From positions 4,285,001 to 4,349,000 of the forward strand of contig JAYKKT010000046.1 of assembly GCA_036023115.1 (NCBI GenBank): a stretch of 64,000 nucleotides of DNA. Reading direction: 5' to 3'. Made by a program: the position numbers and the translations under genes. This stretch comes from Brasenia schreberi. Its lineage: Eukaryota; Streptophyta; Magnoliopsida; Nymphaeales; Cabombaceae. Shown here piece by piece: positions 35,101 to 46,892 of this stretch. The notes under the pieces are model-generated. The model searched no databases. It worked only from the letters and a program-made list of their open reading frames with translations, and was not told the origin of the DNA. Numbering within the stretch: the first letter of the stretch is position 1; each line of letters begins with the position of its first letter.

Positions 35101-35697
35101 TACCATAACCCCAAACTCCTATACTACAAAAATTCGCCATTTCCTGGTTCAGAGAAAGAAAATGAAAACAAATCCATGAAGTAATTTGACGGCAGAAGAA
35201 AACGTACCTTTCGGTCAGCAGTCTCATTATTCTGACTCCCGAGTCGGTTCTTCAGCAACAAAAACTTTTCAGCATAGTAGGAAGCCTCTGTCCTCCATTT
35301 CGCAAGCTCCTCCTTCAACGACTCGATAAGCCGTTCTTGGTCGTAGATTTCCTTCTCCCTTCGCCCAATTTCTTCTTCATTCGTCAACAAAAACCTACAA
35401 AAGCAGAAAATCCAAAATAATGCAGCAAGCATCCCCTAAATCAGTAAGGAGATGACAAAAACGGACCTTTCTCTTGCAATTAGGGCATCGTCGATCTGCC
35501 GGCACAGGAAATGGAACGCGTCCCGGTTAGCAAGCAGCTGCTGCGTGGTAGGGAGGAGATGATTGGGGTCGGAATTAGAAGAACAGGGAGAGCTTGCGGC
35601 TTGAGGGGCGGAAGTAAAAGCTCCACGATTAGGTCGATGCCACTTTCTTCTCCTTTCGTAATTGCTCTAGCCCTGTGCGGCTCCATTGCTACCCATG

Positions 35698-35731
35698 GAA
35701 AGAGAGAGAGAGACAGAGAGAGAGAGAGAGC
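35698..35731. repeat. GA microsatellite
   Basis: AGAGAG dinucleotides, interrupted once by GACAGA, lie just upstream of the first exon remnant of the - strand broken gene, where a leader or promoter would be. Confidence 0.75.
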
Positions 35732-35914
35732 CATGGCCCCCCGACGACTCCGAGTGCTTCTCCTTGCCATCGCTGCACACAGAGGGGGGGAGGAGGGGGG
35801 AGGCTAGGATTTTATTTTTTTGTATATGTATGATTGTACTTTGTAATATTAAAAACTCAAAATTGATACACTCACATTCTTTGTATTGTCCACACATTTT
35901 TTTACCGTGATTCT

Positions 35915-36282
35915 AATTTTACTGCTACTAAAATCCGAAAATTACCTCGATACTCCAAACGTCGCATCTCTCCCCATGTGGGTTCTCTCCTTACTGTCAA
36001 GGATTCATACCATTTTTCTAGCTCAATCCAATGCATGATATTAAACTGTCATCTCATAATATTTCAAATCTAATAAAAAAAAGAAAAAAAGAAGATGAAG
36101 GAAAAAAGAGAGAAGAGAGTAGATTCAAAGAGGATTTCAATACATTGGTAAGGTATTTCATTAATTTGATGTTATTTTTTTTATGTTTATTTGATATATT
36201 GCAATGAAAAAATAAGATCAAATTCCTCACAAGGCAGACACAAGAAGACACACCTCATTGTATAACTTATAAGAATATAAAT
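35915..36282. other. Intergenic, nothing recognised
   Basis: AT-rich spacer containing an AG/GAA-rich stretch (36065-36125). No gene seen. Confidence 0.4.
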
Positions 36283-36718
36283 TATATTCTTACAAAAATT
36301 ATGCATATCTTATCGTTGAGCACCAATAAACAGTATGATCCTTTTAAAATCTTGTGATGTTCAATTTAACTAATTTCATCAAATATATAACTCTAAAAAT
36401 ATATACCAAACTCCAAACTAAACAATATAGGAACGCGTCCTTTTTGAAGCAAATTGACTAGCAAACTCTCCAACATCTAATTCTTACAATTTCCTAAGTT
36501 GTATTCTTACAAAAATTATGCATACCTCATCGTTGTTGCGCACCAATAAGGAAAATAGTTCTTTTAAAATCTCTTGATGTCCAACTTAACTAATTTTATC
36601 AAATATATAACTAACTCTAAAATAGATCTACATCAAACTCGAATCTAAACAATATAGGAACTTCCCCTCTGTTGAAGCAAATTGACTAACAAACTCTCCA
36701 ACATCCAATTCTTACTCA
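36283..36718. repeat. Two tandem copies of a ~222-bp unit
   Basis: Copy 1 (about 36283-36490) and copy 2 (about 36507-36718) both run from ATTCTTACAAAAATTATGCAT through CACCAATAA, CTTTTAAAATCT, TTAACTAATTT, AACAATATAGGAAC, GAAGCAAATTGACTA to CTCTCCAACAT. They differ by scattered substitutions and small indels. Non-coding. Confidence 0.85.
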
Positions 36719-36719
36719 A

Positions 36720-38590
36720 CTGCATGAGCACATACGAGACGAGCCAATTAGAGATTTACCAAACCATTCAGACCGACCCATCGCTCATCACATGCCGAGA
36801 TAAACAGAAAATGAGCTGCTCGTCTCGATTTGAAGCTCTATTGAAAACCCAAAGTGCACACAAATGATCACAAAACGTTGGGACGTCCACTTTCAAAGTA
36901 GTATCGGATGATTCAATAGTTAATGTGCATACCGAGGAATCATAAGTGATGAATCCATAAGCCATCCAATTCGCCTTTCAAGGGTGCATATAGATTGGTG
37001 CAAAGTAAGTTTAAGTCAAACAAGACTCCTTGCTCTGACCCTTTGGGGAATTGTCACAAACAATAGTAAGGAGAAAATTTAAGGGACATTTGCAAAACGG
37101 CACCGAATATTATGTTCATATTTCAAAATCGCACACCATGTTTAGAAGGTTTTCTAAAAGCACCTTTTGAAATTTTTCTTGAGGTGCTCCTACATATAAA
37201 GCTTTCATGGGATTCTTGTAATGCCTAGGGTGTCTTTATAAGCATTATCAAACTTCCAAAAGTAGATAATCAGCTATATAATGAGATCACACTCTCATGA
37301 TGAAGGTTTACACGCATCCTTTGAAAATCTTAGTGCCGGTATCATTTTTGAACTAATAAGAAGGTGATCCTTTCAGGACTTCTCATTCCTAACTTAGCCA
37401 ATTTGTCAAGCATTTAGATACAAAATTATATATATATATATATAACTTTTTTCAATTGCAAACATGCATAAGTACGTACTAGACTAGTTTACAAACACAA
37501 ATCTATACATGGACATGCACACACGTTGAAAACTGTAATGTAACATTTTGAAGAAGGAATCAAGATGGATGAATAATTTAATTTCTCAACGTACACCCTT
37601 AAGTTAAGAAGCAAAATCTGAATCAAGCACCAAATTTCAACCCAAAAGATAATCCCAACATGTTACTACACTAGTAAAAAAAGATTTACAAGAAAACAAA
37701 CCCAACAATCCACAATTTAGAAACAGCTTCATATCCATAATCCTTTCCAATGTGATGTTTCACTACCAACTCTTTCAGATATTAAAATCAGTGGATTAAC
37801 TTTTACTCTCATTAAAATTTGAAAGAGCAAACTAACATCCATTTTGAGCGAAGCCCGTCTGAATTTTATTTTGAAAAGACAAGTTTTCGAACTTAATATT
37901 TATGATATTAGGCGGTTCTTTGTGATGTGCTGATTAGTGAAGTGAACAGCAAGTTTCTCAATCAATTGCAGCAACCGTAAAGGTGGACTCTATGCTTTCA
38001 AGCTCAATGAACCAAGACCAAAAGTAAAGGGTCTCCTGCACTCCATGGACAAGACTATGGTGTGAGTGTTACTCTGAACGATCATGCAGGATGAAGCCAT
38101 CAAGTACCTACGGCACTGATTCGTGCCGGCACCATGGCTCTCGTGTTGAGGCAATCGAACGGACACGCCAGAACCATGATGAAGCAAAAACAAGAACAGA
38201 GACTTGTCCCTATGTAGATTCTTAGTCGCTTTGTGTCGCACTAGCATTTAAATTATCGTGGTTTTGTAGAGGATGAAGTTCGTTTACGTAATTGCACTAT
38301 GATAACCTACCTAGTTACCGAAAACTCATGCATATGTTAGTCGATTTAGTACTGGTTCATGAAATATTGAATTCTACTATTTGGCAGCAGAACTCTCTTG
38401 CCATTTTATGAAATGTTGAAGTCATGTTGAAGTAAATCTCAAGCAGCAATAGTCGACATCTATGAACATGTAATATTGAAATTGTCCACCAAATTGCTAG
38501 CAATTTACCGACCATTTTTCATCTCCCAATGCAAAAAAGTGCGACCTATGGTTTCGTCTGAATCGTCTCACTTGCAACCATAGTTTTACG
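36720..38590. other. Intergenic, nothing recognised
   Basis: No gene. Small AT tract near 37427-37442. A short open frame on the - strand (37990-38247) has no family resemblance. Confidence 0.45.
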
Positions 38591-38591
38591 A

Positions 38592-38593
<2 letters not shown>

Positions 38594-38650
<57 letters not shown>
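38594..38650. repeat. (CT)n microsatellite
   Basis: About 28 uninterrupted CT dinucleotides, ending one base before the ATG at 38651. Confidence 0.95.
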
Positions 38651-38652
<2 letters not shown>

Positions 38653-38947
38653 GGAAGCTCCAAGGAAATGTTTCAGTAGATCAACAAAAGAGCCAAAGCG
38701 GAGTTTGATCAGTACCAGCAAAGCGTGTCCCAGAGACCGTTTTGAGAGCCCCCCAATAAGGAAGCTCCAATCTCTTTTCCTTGGCCCTGCAAGAAATGCA
38801 GCAAGCAGGAAACGAGGCGATAGAGCAGGTCCTTACATGCAAACCGCCAGCATGAACTCAGAAGAAACCGCCAAGTCCACTTCACTCCAGGTGGGTTGCA
38901 TGGGCCAGATCAAGCACCGGCACCCCCGAACTCGGACAAATTCCTAA
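38651..38947 (+). CDS. Possible small protein or first exon, 98 aa, unrecognised
   Basis: An open frame that begins right after the CT tract, as many plant 5' leaders end. The predicted product is basic and Ser/Arg/Lys-rich (MEAPRKCFSRSTKEPKRSL...) and near its end has LQVGCMGQIKHR. That loosely recalls the VTCxGQI/V motif of a family of uncharacterised plant proteins; this comparison is from memory and weak. A second frame (38991-39299, with GRWNQKEAGKH and TKLWKRRFGGRPL) follows within 50 bp, so the two could be parts of one decayed or spliced gene. No clear splice pair was identified. Treat as a candidate only. Confidence 0.3.
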
Positions 38948-39820
38948 TCCGCGCTCCAATCCATCCACATGCAAACTAAGTGCCACCAAGATGATGTTCA
39001 AGCTTATATTCACCGGCCGCTGGAACCAGAAAGAGGCCGGAAAACACACCATACCCTGCGAAAACAATGGGAAGGGTGATGATCTTGATCAATTAAGAAC
39101 AAGCTCAGTGAGACAAGAGATGAACCCAGTTGGTTGTGCCGTGCAGGAAGGCGAGGAAACCAAATTATGGAAGAGAAGATTTGGAGGAAGGCCATTAATG
39201 CAACTTCAGATAGAGAGAGCATCACCATTCGATCTGATGGTAAGAGAACCACTTGCACCAACATTCAGTCTAATCGCAAGAGAACCAGATACTATATGAA
39301 CAAAGCTTTAGATGGATCTTCAACAAAGAGATTTCTGATTTTTCATACTTTTCTTTCTAAACAAACAGATTTTGGTATTGATAAAATGTAGAACCGCTAG
39401 TGTACATGTGTGCGTGCCCGTATCGATGTACCAAGTTTGGTTACACGGATTGCATGCAAATACAACTCGTTGATAGCCTTCGTAGAAAGGTGACTCAATT
39501 AAAGCTGGTTCCCACATACGAACACTTGGAATGTCTTATATTTCTTATTCATGGTATTTACTGTCATTAGGGTGTCTTTGGATGTGTTACATTGGAGGAA
39601 ATACAATTGAATTCCTCGAATTGAATTTAAAACCCCTTTTCCTTTGTAGGACGGTGATTTATGAAATTTGAAATGGAACCTCTTTCTGTTATTTGCATTA
39701 AAGTTGGTTTTCAATGTTGAATTCATTAAATTTATGTCAGAGAGAAGCTATACCAACCACAAGATCCACAAACTACTATTTTAGTACGTTGATGTAATAA
39801 GATAAGTAAGCAGTAAAACT

Positions 39821-39928
39821 TCCATTTTTGGTTATAATGGGGAGGCTGAAGCCAGACGCACGTCCTGTTATTGAACTCATGGCCTTCAACCTGTAATTCG
39901 ATAGCCAGGTGAGCTATTGCTCTCTGTG
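39821..39928 (-). mobile_element. tRNA-derived SINE (reverse), GTGCGTCTGGCTTC type
   Basis: The - strand carries box A-like ATAGCTCACCTGG (near 39904-39916), box B-like GAGTTCAATAACA (near 39868-39880), then ACGTGCGTCTGGCTTCAGCC and an A-rich end. It shares the CTGGCTTC 3' motif with fragments at 4617, 62820 and 63668. Confidence 0.65.
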
Positions 39929-40171
39929 CAAGCAGTAAGACATTTGAAGACCATATTATATGCTAATTAAGTGGCTGTAAATATCATTTCAACAACACCA
40001 AGAACGATTCCATTTAACAAACAACAGCAAACGATTACAGGCAAACATGTTACTCTTCTAGCAAAGCTGAAATTTCATTGTTAAGGAGAACACAAGCAGA
40101 GAACCCCAACTGGTACTGTGAAGGCTTTATTGATAACTACAGATGAATCAAGGCATCGGGCTTGTGAAGAT

Positions 40172-40966
40172 TCAGGACCAAAAGGAGCGATCTGCTATGT
40201 CATAACGTTGTTTGCCCTTGTAAACCAGTGTCCATTTCTCGAATGTGCAGTCAATAAAGTCATAATATCCGCCATGGATCCTGAGTTTGCCTTCCTTCAC
40301 CTTCCTCTCTATCCATGGATAACCCAACAGCCTTAATAGCGACTGGTTGATTGATTCCTGATAAGACAAACCAAAGAGAAGCTATTTAGGATAAAGATGG
40401 CTGCCCGTCGTAACCATCTTCTTCACAATGCTTACCTTCTCGCAGTGCTCGCATTGATGGTCAAAGTTGAGAACCGATGCAGTGGCCAATGCTGCTGTCC
40501 GGGCGCCTTTGGCGGTAACAACCCAGTTCTCAATGAAGCTACTGCAATTAAAGAGAACGAGTACTTGTGAGTACAAAACTCTTTTGTGGAGAGGCAGTAA
40601 AGAGGATATCTGTCAGATCAATCATTAACTGATCGGAGTGAAGTTGAGGAAAGGTGAGTCGAAGTTACCTTCTAACTGAAATTCTCATTTATGGGTTTCA
40701 GGCTATGTAGCACGGGTACGCCTATTTGGGCGTCGTACCTGTATCCGGTACGTACCGGGTACGGGTACGCGTATGGGTACGTTCCATACGCGTTTTGGCG
40801 TACCGGTACGTCAATACGTATACCGGTACGCGTACCCAAACATGGGTACGCCACGTACTGGTACCCGGTACGTGGGTGGACCGGATTCGGGTCAGTTGAC
40901 CCGCTGGTACTCGAATCCAATCCAAAAAATAAATAAAACCCGCCTAACTCTCTCGATTCTTCCCCT

Positions 40967-41027
<61 letters not shown>

Positions 41028-44000
41028 TTCGTCCTTCGTCTCACTACAGCTTCCTTCGTCTCAGGCCGATCAGTGCGATCACCGACCGCCGGCCACCGTC
41101 GACCACCATCCTTCGTCTATTGACCGCCTGGTACAGTTGTTGCCTTGTTGGTTGTTCTGCTACAGGTTAACGGCACGGGGCTCATTTCGTATTGAAGGCA
41201 TCATGATCATGCCGAGCTATCGTGTAGATGAGGCATTTGAGCTCCCTGAGTTGTAGTGTTTGTGTGCAATGCAACTGTCTAGATATCTCCTAAAGCTATG
41301 CGAAAGATGGAACATTTGAGCTCTCTGAGCTATCGTGGAGATGGGGCATTTGAGCTCTCTGAGCTATCATGATCATTTGAGCTCTCTCTCTCTCTCTTTA
41401 TAACTTGTTGTTCAATGACGACTGATGTTTCGTCACCTAACCTGGTTGATTGATTTTGGAAGCGGGGCTGCCTTACATTTTGCATCCAATCCATTGACAT
41501 CCCTACCCTAAGGCCTTAACTTCCATTCTTCTTGGCCCCCAAATTAACTCTGTGTGTGTGCATTGTTTCTACTGTGATATATTCAGGTGGAAATGGGGCT
41601 CATTTCGTATTGAAACATTGAATTGAAGGCATGCCGACATGTTTCATGTTTGTGACATTATGTGGTTTATGTACACTTACAAGTTACAACGTTATGTGGT
41701 TTATGTGAAATAGTTGTCACTTGTCAATGGAATCGGATATATACACTTACAATGTGGTTGCTGTGATATGGGAGTAATCCTGTTATATGTGAGTAAGAGA
41801 GCTCAAATGCAATGTTGCAGAACAATGAAGCACTGTTATATGTGTCCACTGTGCAGCAATCCTGTTAACAGTAGCAATCCTGTTATGTGTGTGTGCATCT
41901 TTACTTATTGTTATTCGTATGTCCTTGTGCTATAGTAAAGAGTCATTCTTACTTCTTAGAGTGTTGTCCTTGTATTGTAAAAGCAATCCTATTAACAGAA
42001 CAATACACATGATGTTAACCTTTCAACATAGTGTTCAATTATCAATTTATCATAGTAAAGATACCCAATGACACCCTCATTTTGTTTATTTTCAGATGTC
42101 TAATATGTCTGCTACTGGTAGTACTTCGTCTGCTTCAATCACTAGTAAATTTGCATTTGGAAAACCAGAAAAAGGTTGCCCGCTTTGGGCATATGTGTCA
42201 TTGTTACAAAACAAAAAGGCAGGAGGTGGAAATGCAAGTTGGCGGTGTAACTACTGTGGTTTAACTTATAAAGGTTCATATTTTAGAGTGAAGTGTCACT
42301 TATTAAAGGAAAAAGGAAATGGCATAGTTGTTTGTTCGGGTGTTACTGATCAATATCTTTCAGAGATGATACAAATTGAGAGAGAAGCACATAAAAAATC
42401 TAGACAATTACAAGTTTCCTTACCTACTGGAACTACAAGTTTGAATCCACCTACACTTGAATCATTTGATGGAAGTAAAAGAAAAAGATTAGGTGAAAGC
42501 CAATTGGCAAAAGCATTTAACAATGAAGCAAGAGATCACTTGACATGTGAAATAGCAAGATTATTTTACTCTGCAGGTTTGCCTTTTAATGTAGCTAGAA
42601 ACCCTTATTATGTTAGTGCATTCAAATATGCTTCTAACACCTCAATTTCGGGTTTTACTCCACCTAGTTACAATGCAATCAGGACTACACTATTACAGAA
42701 AGAGAAAGTTCATTTGATGAGATTGCTTCAACCTATCAAAGATACTTGGCCAGAAAAGGGAGTAAGCATAGTTACAGATGGGTGGACTGATGTACAAAGA
42801 AGACCTTTGATTAACTTTATGGCTATTTCAGATACAGGCCCTATGTTTTTAAGGTCTATTGATTGCTCTGGTGAGGTGAAAGATAAAAACTTTATTGCGG
42901 ATGAAATTATGAAAGTTATTAATGGGGTTGGATCTCAAAATGTTGTGCAAGTTATAACAGATAATTGCACACCTTGAACCTTGCTTTTTTGAAAAATATT
43001 TGTGCTCCTAAAAATAATCCAAATAATGAGAGTGTTTATGTTGAAGTGTCATTGGATTATCCGCTATTAATGATGATGCCTTTTTTCATTAAGAACTTTA
43101 TCATGAATCATTCCATGAGGCTAGCCATGTATAATCAATTTGTGCATCTGAAGCTACTTTCTATTGTTGAGACTAGATTTGCCTCCGTCATTGTAATGCT
43201 TAAAAGGTTTAAAACTATTAAGCATGGTCTCCAATCTATGGTCATTAGTGAAGAATGGTCTCACTATAGAGAAGATGATGTTCAAAAGGTGCCAATGTGA
43301 AAGAAACAATCTTGAATGACCTTTGGTGGGATAAAGTTGATTATATTCTAAGCTTTACAAAGCCCATCTATGAAATGCTTCGTTCTTGTGACACCGATAT
43401 AAGCCAAACCTTCATTTGATTTATGAGAAATGGGATTGTATGATTGAGCAAGTGAAGCTAGCCATCTATCAACATGAGGAAAAGGAGTTGAATCAACATT
43501 CATCCTTCTATGGAGTGGTGTTTGACATCCTAATTTCTAGATGGAATAAAAGTTGCACACCTCTTCATTGCTTGGCTCATTCACTTAATCCTAGGTAAAT
43601 TTAATTAACTTTCAAGTTCCAAGTTCTTTTACTTTTTCATCTAAGAGATGTACTTTGGTTTTTGTATTATAGTAATCACAATTTATATTTTGTATAATAG
43701 GTATTATTGTAGACAATGGCTTGAGGAAGCTCCAAAACGAGTCCCCCCACATAAGGACAATGAGATTTGTATGGGGAGAAACAAATGCCTCAAGGATTAC
43801 TTTCCTGATTCTCAAGAAAGGCGAGAGGTCACTTCGTAGTTTGTTAAATTCTCAAGTGGTGAAGAAGAGCTTAGCCAATTTGATTGCTTGCAAGATAGGT
43901 GGGACTTGACACCAAAGGAATGGTGGGTCATGTATGGAGCTTCAATCCCCAAACTTCAAACCATTGCCTTGAAGCTCCTTTCACAACCTTCCTCTTCCTC

Positions 44001-46784
44001 TTGTTGTGAAAGGAATTGGAGCACATATTCCTTTATCCACTCCATGAAAAGGAATAGGCTAAATCCCAAGAGAGTGAAGATTTAGTTTTTGTCCACACAA
44101 ATCTTCGTCTCTCTCAAGGAAGAATAAGAACTATAATGAGGGTGAGACTAAAAATGTGGGACATTGGTGGAGATGAATGGGATCCATTTGAAGGAGCTGG
44201 GATTCTTGAAGTTGCTAGTCTCTCTTGATGAACCGGATGATATTGTTTCATAATTCATTGTATGATTGTATCCAAGTTTGTATTTGTTTGTTTGTTCATG
44301 AACTATTTAATACGAGTTTGTTGTGAGTTTATGTAATACGTAGGAAGATTGCACTACGAAGTACGAGTTTAAAACAGGTATGCCATATCATAATCACTTT
44401 CATTTTATTATACCTTTTTCATTGATTTTGAGCTAACTTCATGAAAATCATTCAGATATTAAGATGGATGTGCAAGATATGCATAGCTTTAAATCTGCTT
44501 CATTTGATGTTGACATGCTGTGATTGACAAAGGTCTATCTATCTCTTCATTAATTCTTTTTGTATATGTTGGTCTTGCTTATATGTTGTTGACTTCATTA
44601 TTCTGATTTATGATATTCTTGAAATGATGCTTCTTCAGGAGGAACTCTTGATTCTCTTATGGGAAGCACTGCAACCCCAATGACGGAGATCGCCTTTTAT
44701 GTTGGTTTCAGATCTTTTCTTGCAAATTCAATTGACGACTTCTGGTATGTGTTTGTTGTTTAATTGTTCTTACTTTGAAGAAGAATATAAATGTCATTCT
44801 CATAGTCATAGTTAGAATAAAATTATTCACAAAACACTAGAATGCTCTTTAAAATATAGAATGCTCTATATAATTGTGTGTATATATATATATATATATT
44901 TATTTATTTATTTATTTTTTAATACTGCCGTACCCGTACCTTAGTTTTTTAGAAAATTGCGTACCCCGTACCCGTACCCGTACTGGGTACCGGTACCGTA
45001 CCCGTATCCATGCAACATAGGTTTCAGGTTAACAAGTGACAAAGAAAGTCGGAGCCATCAATCCTTCAAATTCTCTATTTGATTTCCCACATCCTGAGAT
45101 GGGTCACCTCCCAGGAAAACATAACAACTAGGAATTGATGGCATGTATAAGTTGGCTATTAATTGTCGAGGCTTCTAAATATTGAAAATCCTCATTTTCA
45201 AGAGATTTTTTTTGAGAATTTATTCAAGATCACCCTAAGCCATCCATCTTTTTTTGGTGAAACCACTAATGCAGTGTTCGTGTTAAAAGTGATATACAGA
45301 CGTAGCAGTTACCTTGAGCTTACTTCTTGTTGCATCGACATGAGGGCTCTAATTCCACCACAACGGCTATGACCAATAACAAAAATATTTGGAACCTGCT
45401 CTCAATGAAATCAATAATCATGAGAAAAGGGCACACACTATAACACACGCAAGAAATAACTGAAGGATATGAGCAACCAAAAATCCTTGCCTCGAGAGTA
45501 TTGACAGCAAATTCAAGAGCTGCGTTAGTTTCAGATGGCCCATTCTGCAGAAAACAAGAGGAATTTCCATAAAAGTTCAAAGCATCTATTGCAAACTATC
45601 TCTTAGACATGTTCAAATGAGAAAAAAAGGAAAAAGCACCAAACAGGACATCAATCGAAAGATTACCTCGAATGCGGGGACCAAATTCGCGACATTTCGG
45701 ATAGTAAATGCTTCTCCTATCTGAATTCCTAAGATTTTGGAAGGGCAGACCCTCGAGTCTGCGCAAGCAATTACCATGAACTGCATCCAAAAAACCAATG
45801 CGTCCCGATTTATTTTAGCTGAGATAAGGAACCGAAAGCCCATAAAGAACAACTGTTCACTAGAATGCTTATCACCTTTGGAGTTTGGGCCTCAGCCAGG
45901 TCTCTGAATTTCTCCGAGTTTTTCCTGTCGAAACATGCACATGTGGGTGGAAGTTGGCCGAAAAACCAATGATCTCTTGAAACCCTGCTCAACTTTTTTG
46001 TTTCTACCACTTACAGAAATTGCTGGTTCTTGAAGGTTAGAAACCTATGCTTCATCTCCTCAAACAGTTCCAAACCATCATGGACTTTGGAGCTTTTGGG
46101 TTCATAAACTTCTTTGGTCAGCACAGCAGCCTCTCTGGACGCCTTCAATCTCAAAGAACAAGTTTTCCTGCAACCAAATAGCCCCTCTAAATCTCATACA
46201 AAGGCAATTGTTCACACGATTAGTTCGAAGTGATAAGCACCATACTAAGACCCAATTTCCTTTATGTTAGCAAGTTCTTTACTAAGGTAACCAATTTCAA
46301 GGACCAAATATAGATCTACTAGCATCAAGCAACACAGTAGGCAGATTAGAGGAATTCCATCCAGGGAAGCACAAATCAGCGGATTCCATCGAGTTTTCTT
46401 CACACGAATGCGGAATGCCCCATCTCTGACTGCGTTTTGGAACTCTGAATTATTGATTTACTCAAACTCGAGCAACCAACTAAACCTCACAAGAAACCAC
46501 GCCACAAAACAACTAAAAGAATGAACCAAGAAACTGAAGTATATGGCTTACAATGAAGATCGGCGGCCCAAATCAGAGATCTGCATCACGAGAGACAAGA
46601 TCAAAACGCAAACCCACTAATCAAACAAAATGGTACACATGAAAACGGGTAGAAAACGAAAAAGTTCGACCACCACCTTGATGGTTTCCGGCGACACTCG
46701 AGAAGAAGAGAGGAGGGGATGGTCAGAAGTGGAAACTGACTCTCCTTGGAGTGAAGACGAAGGCAAGCAGCGGGCGGCAGCCAT
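40172..46784 (-). CDS. Beta carbonic anhydrase, 9 coding exons, 293 aa
   Basis: Interconverts CO2 and bicarbonate using an active-site zinc. Exons, from 5': 46784-46677, 46580-46552, 46167-46015, 45924-45876, 45780-45667, 45544-45491, 45395-45313, 40541-40436, 40357-40172; phases agree (882 nt). Zinc ligands C119 (in ACADSR), H178 and C181 (in GHSRCGG), with the D121/R123 pair. Other family text: [62 protein letters not shown]. The Ser/Ala-rich N-terminus ([12 protein letters not shown]...) looks like an organelle transit peptide, and the overall match is to the betaCA5-like plastid group. An in-frame ATG at 46892 would add 36 residues; I prefer 46784. Intron 6 starts with GC instead of GT. 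Intron 7 (4.8 kb) carries a complete hAT transposon. No coding defect is seen. Confidence 0.93.
40969..41025. repeat. (CT)n microsatellite inside the hAT element
   Basis: About 28 CT dinucleotides close to the left subterminal array, perhaps in the transposase promoter or leader. Confidence 0.9.
41203..41396. repeat. Diverged minisatellite inside the hAT element
   Basis: Repeated GCATTTGAGCTCTCTGAGCTATCGTG-like units, four partial copies, ending in another CT run. The motif GGGGCTCATTTCGTATTGAA just upstream (41177) recurs at 41596. Confidence 0.6.
42096..44140 (+). pseudogene. hAT transposase, broken
   Basis: The first frame (42096-42977) has a BED-type zinc finger (WAYVSLL...[10 protein letters not shown]...VKCHLL, residues about 28-75) and the start of the DUF659/RNase H-like core ([18 protein letters not shown], residues about 225-245). 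After VITDN near 42965 about 30 residues normally present are missing and the frame shifts into [13 protein letters not shown] (42965-43300). Later frames keep [20 protein letters not shown] (43416-43598) and the C-terminal hAT dimerisation region (43888-44085, [34 protein letters not shown]), followed by one more shift before [11 protein letters not shown]. An intron may explain the 43600-43700 gap, but the other breaks mean no functional protein. Confidence 0.85.
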
Positions 46785-46892
46785 GGCGAAGAAAGATTGG
46801 AACACGGTATTTAGGTTTTCTTCTTCTAGAGATTTAGGGGAATCCGTGGGTGAAGCGTTCGTTTTTATCGGTTTGAAGGTGGCGGAAAGCAT

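Larger units (their letters stand above)
31502..35686 (-). pseudogene. Broken multi-exon gene of a conserved plant family, function unknown
   Basis: Exon remnants on the - strand: about 35467-35686 (LLANRDAFHFLCRQIDDAL), 35208-35394 (coiled-coil-like RREKEIYDQERLIESLKEEL), 34278-34362, 32977-33886 (acidic, polar; ends RRKKRTAT), 32835-32883 (SVETALEEDAPGLL), 32621-32746 (ILLEKGLRV / DEIKLYGDMQNDD), 32143-32244 (KGSKTGYCLACLVSLIEQ), 31961-32041 (ARYLQF...FIFVFERHNR) and 31502-31655 (IVLERPEHGYATYFFELL). From memory this resembles a conserved, unnamed land-plant protein with a coiled-coil N-terminus. Damage: the first ATG (35686) is out of frame with the conserved N-terminal text; frames change near 33490 and 33305; one extra base near 32715; a deletion plus stop inside 31961-32041; and no recognisable terminal exon after 31502. 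The order and splice sites are otherwise kept, so this is a decayed gene copy, not a processed pseudogene. Confidence 0.75.
40703..45020 (+). mobile_element. Complete but defective hAT transposon in carbonic anhydrase intron 7
   Basis: A 4318-bp element with a perfect 8-bp target duplication GTTTCAGG (40695-40702 and 45021-45028), the hAT hallmark. Terminal inverted repeats are CTATGTAGCACGGGTACG at the left and CTATGTTGCATGGATACGG at the right when reversed. Both ends are packed with GGTACG/CGTACC subterminal motifs (40712-40880 and 44930-45008), the likely transposase binding arrays. The transposase gene at 42096-44100 is sense to the + strand, opposite to the host gene. Probably immobile on its own because the transposase is broken, but its ends look mobilisable. 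Confidence 0.93.

Noticed and set aside
46784..46892. Upstream in-frame start for the carbonic anhydrase (ATG at 46892)
   Set aside because: It would put 36 Lys/Asp/Asn-containing residues before the more typical [11 protein letters not shown] transit-peptide start; kept only as an alternative.
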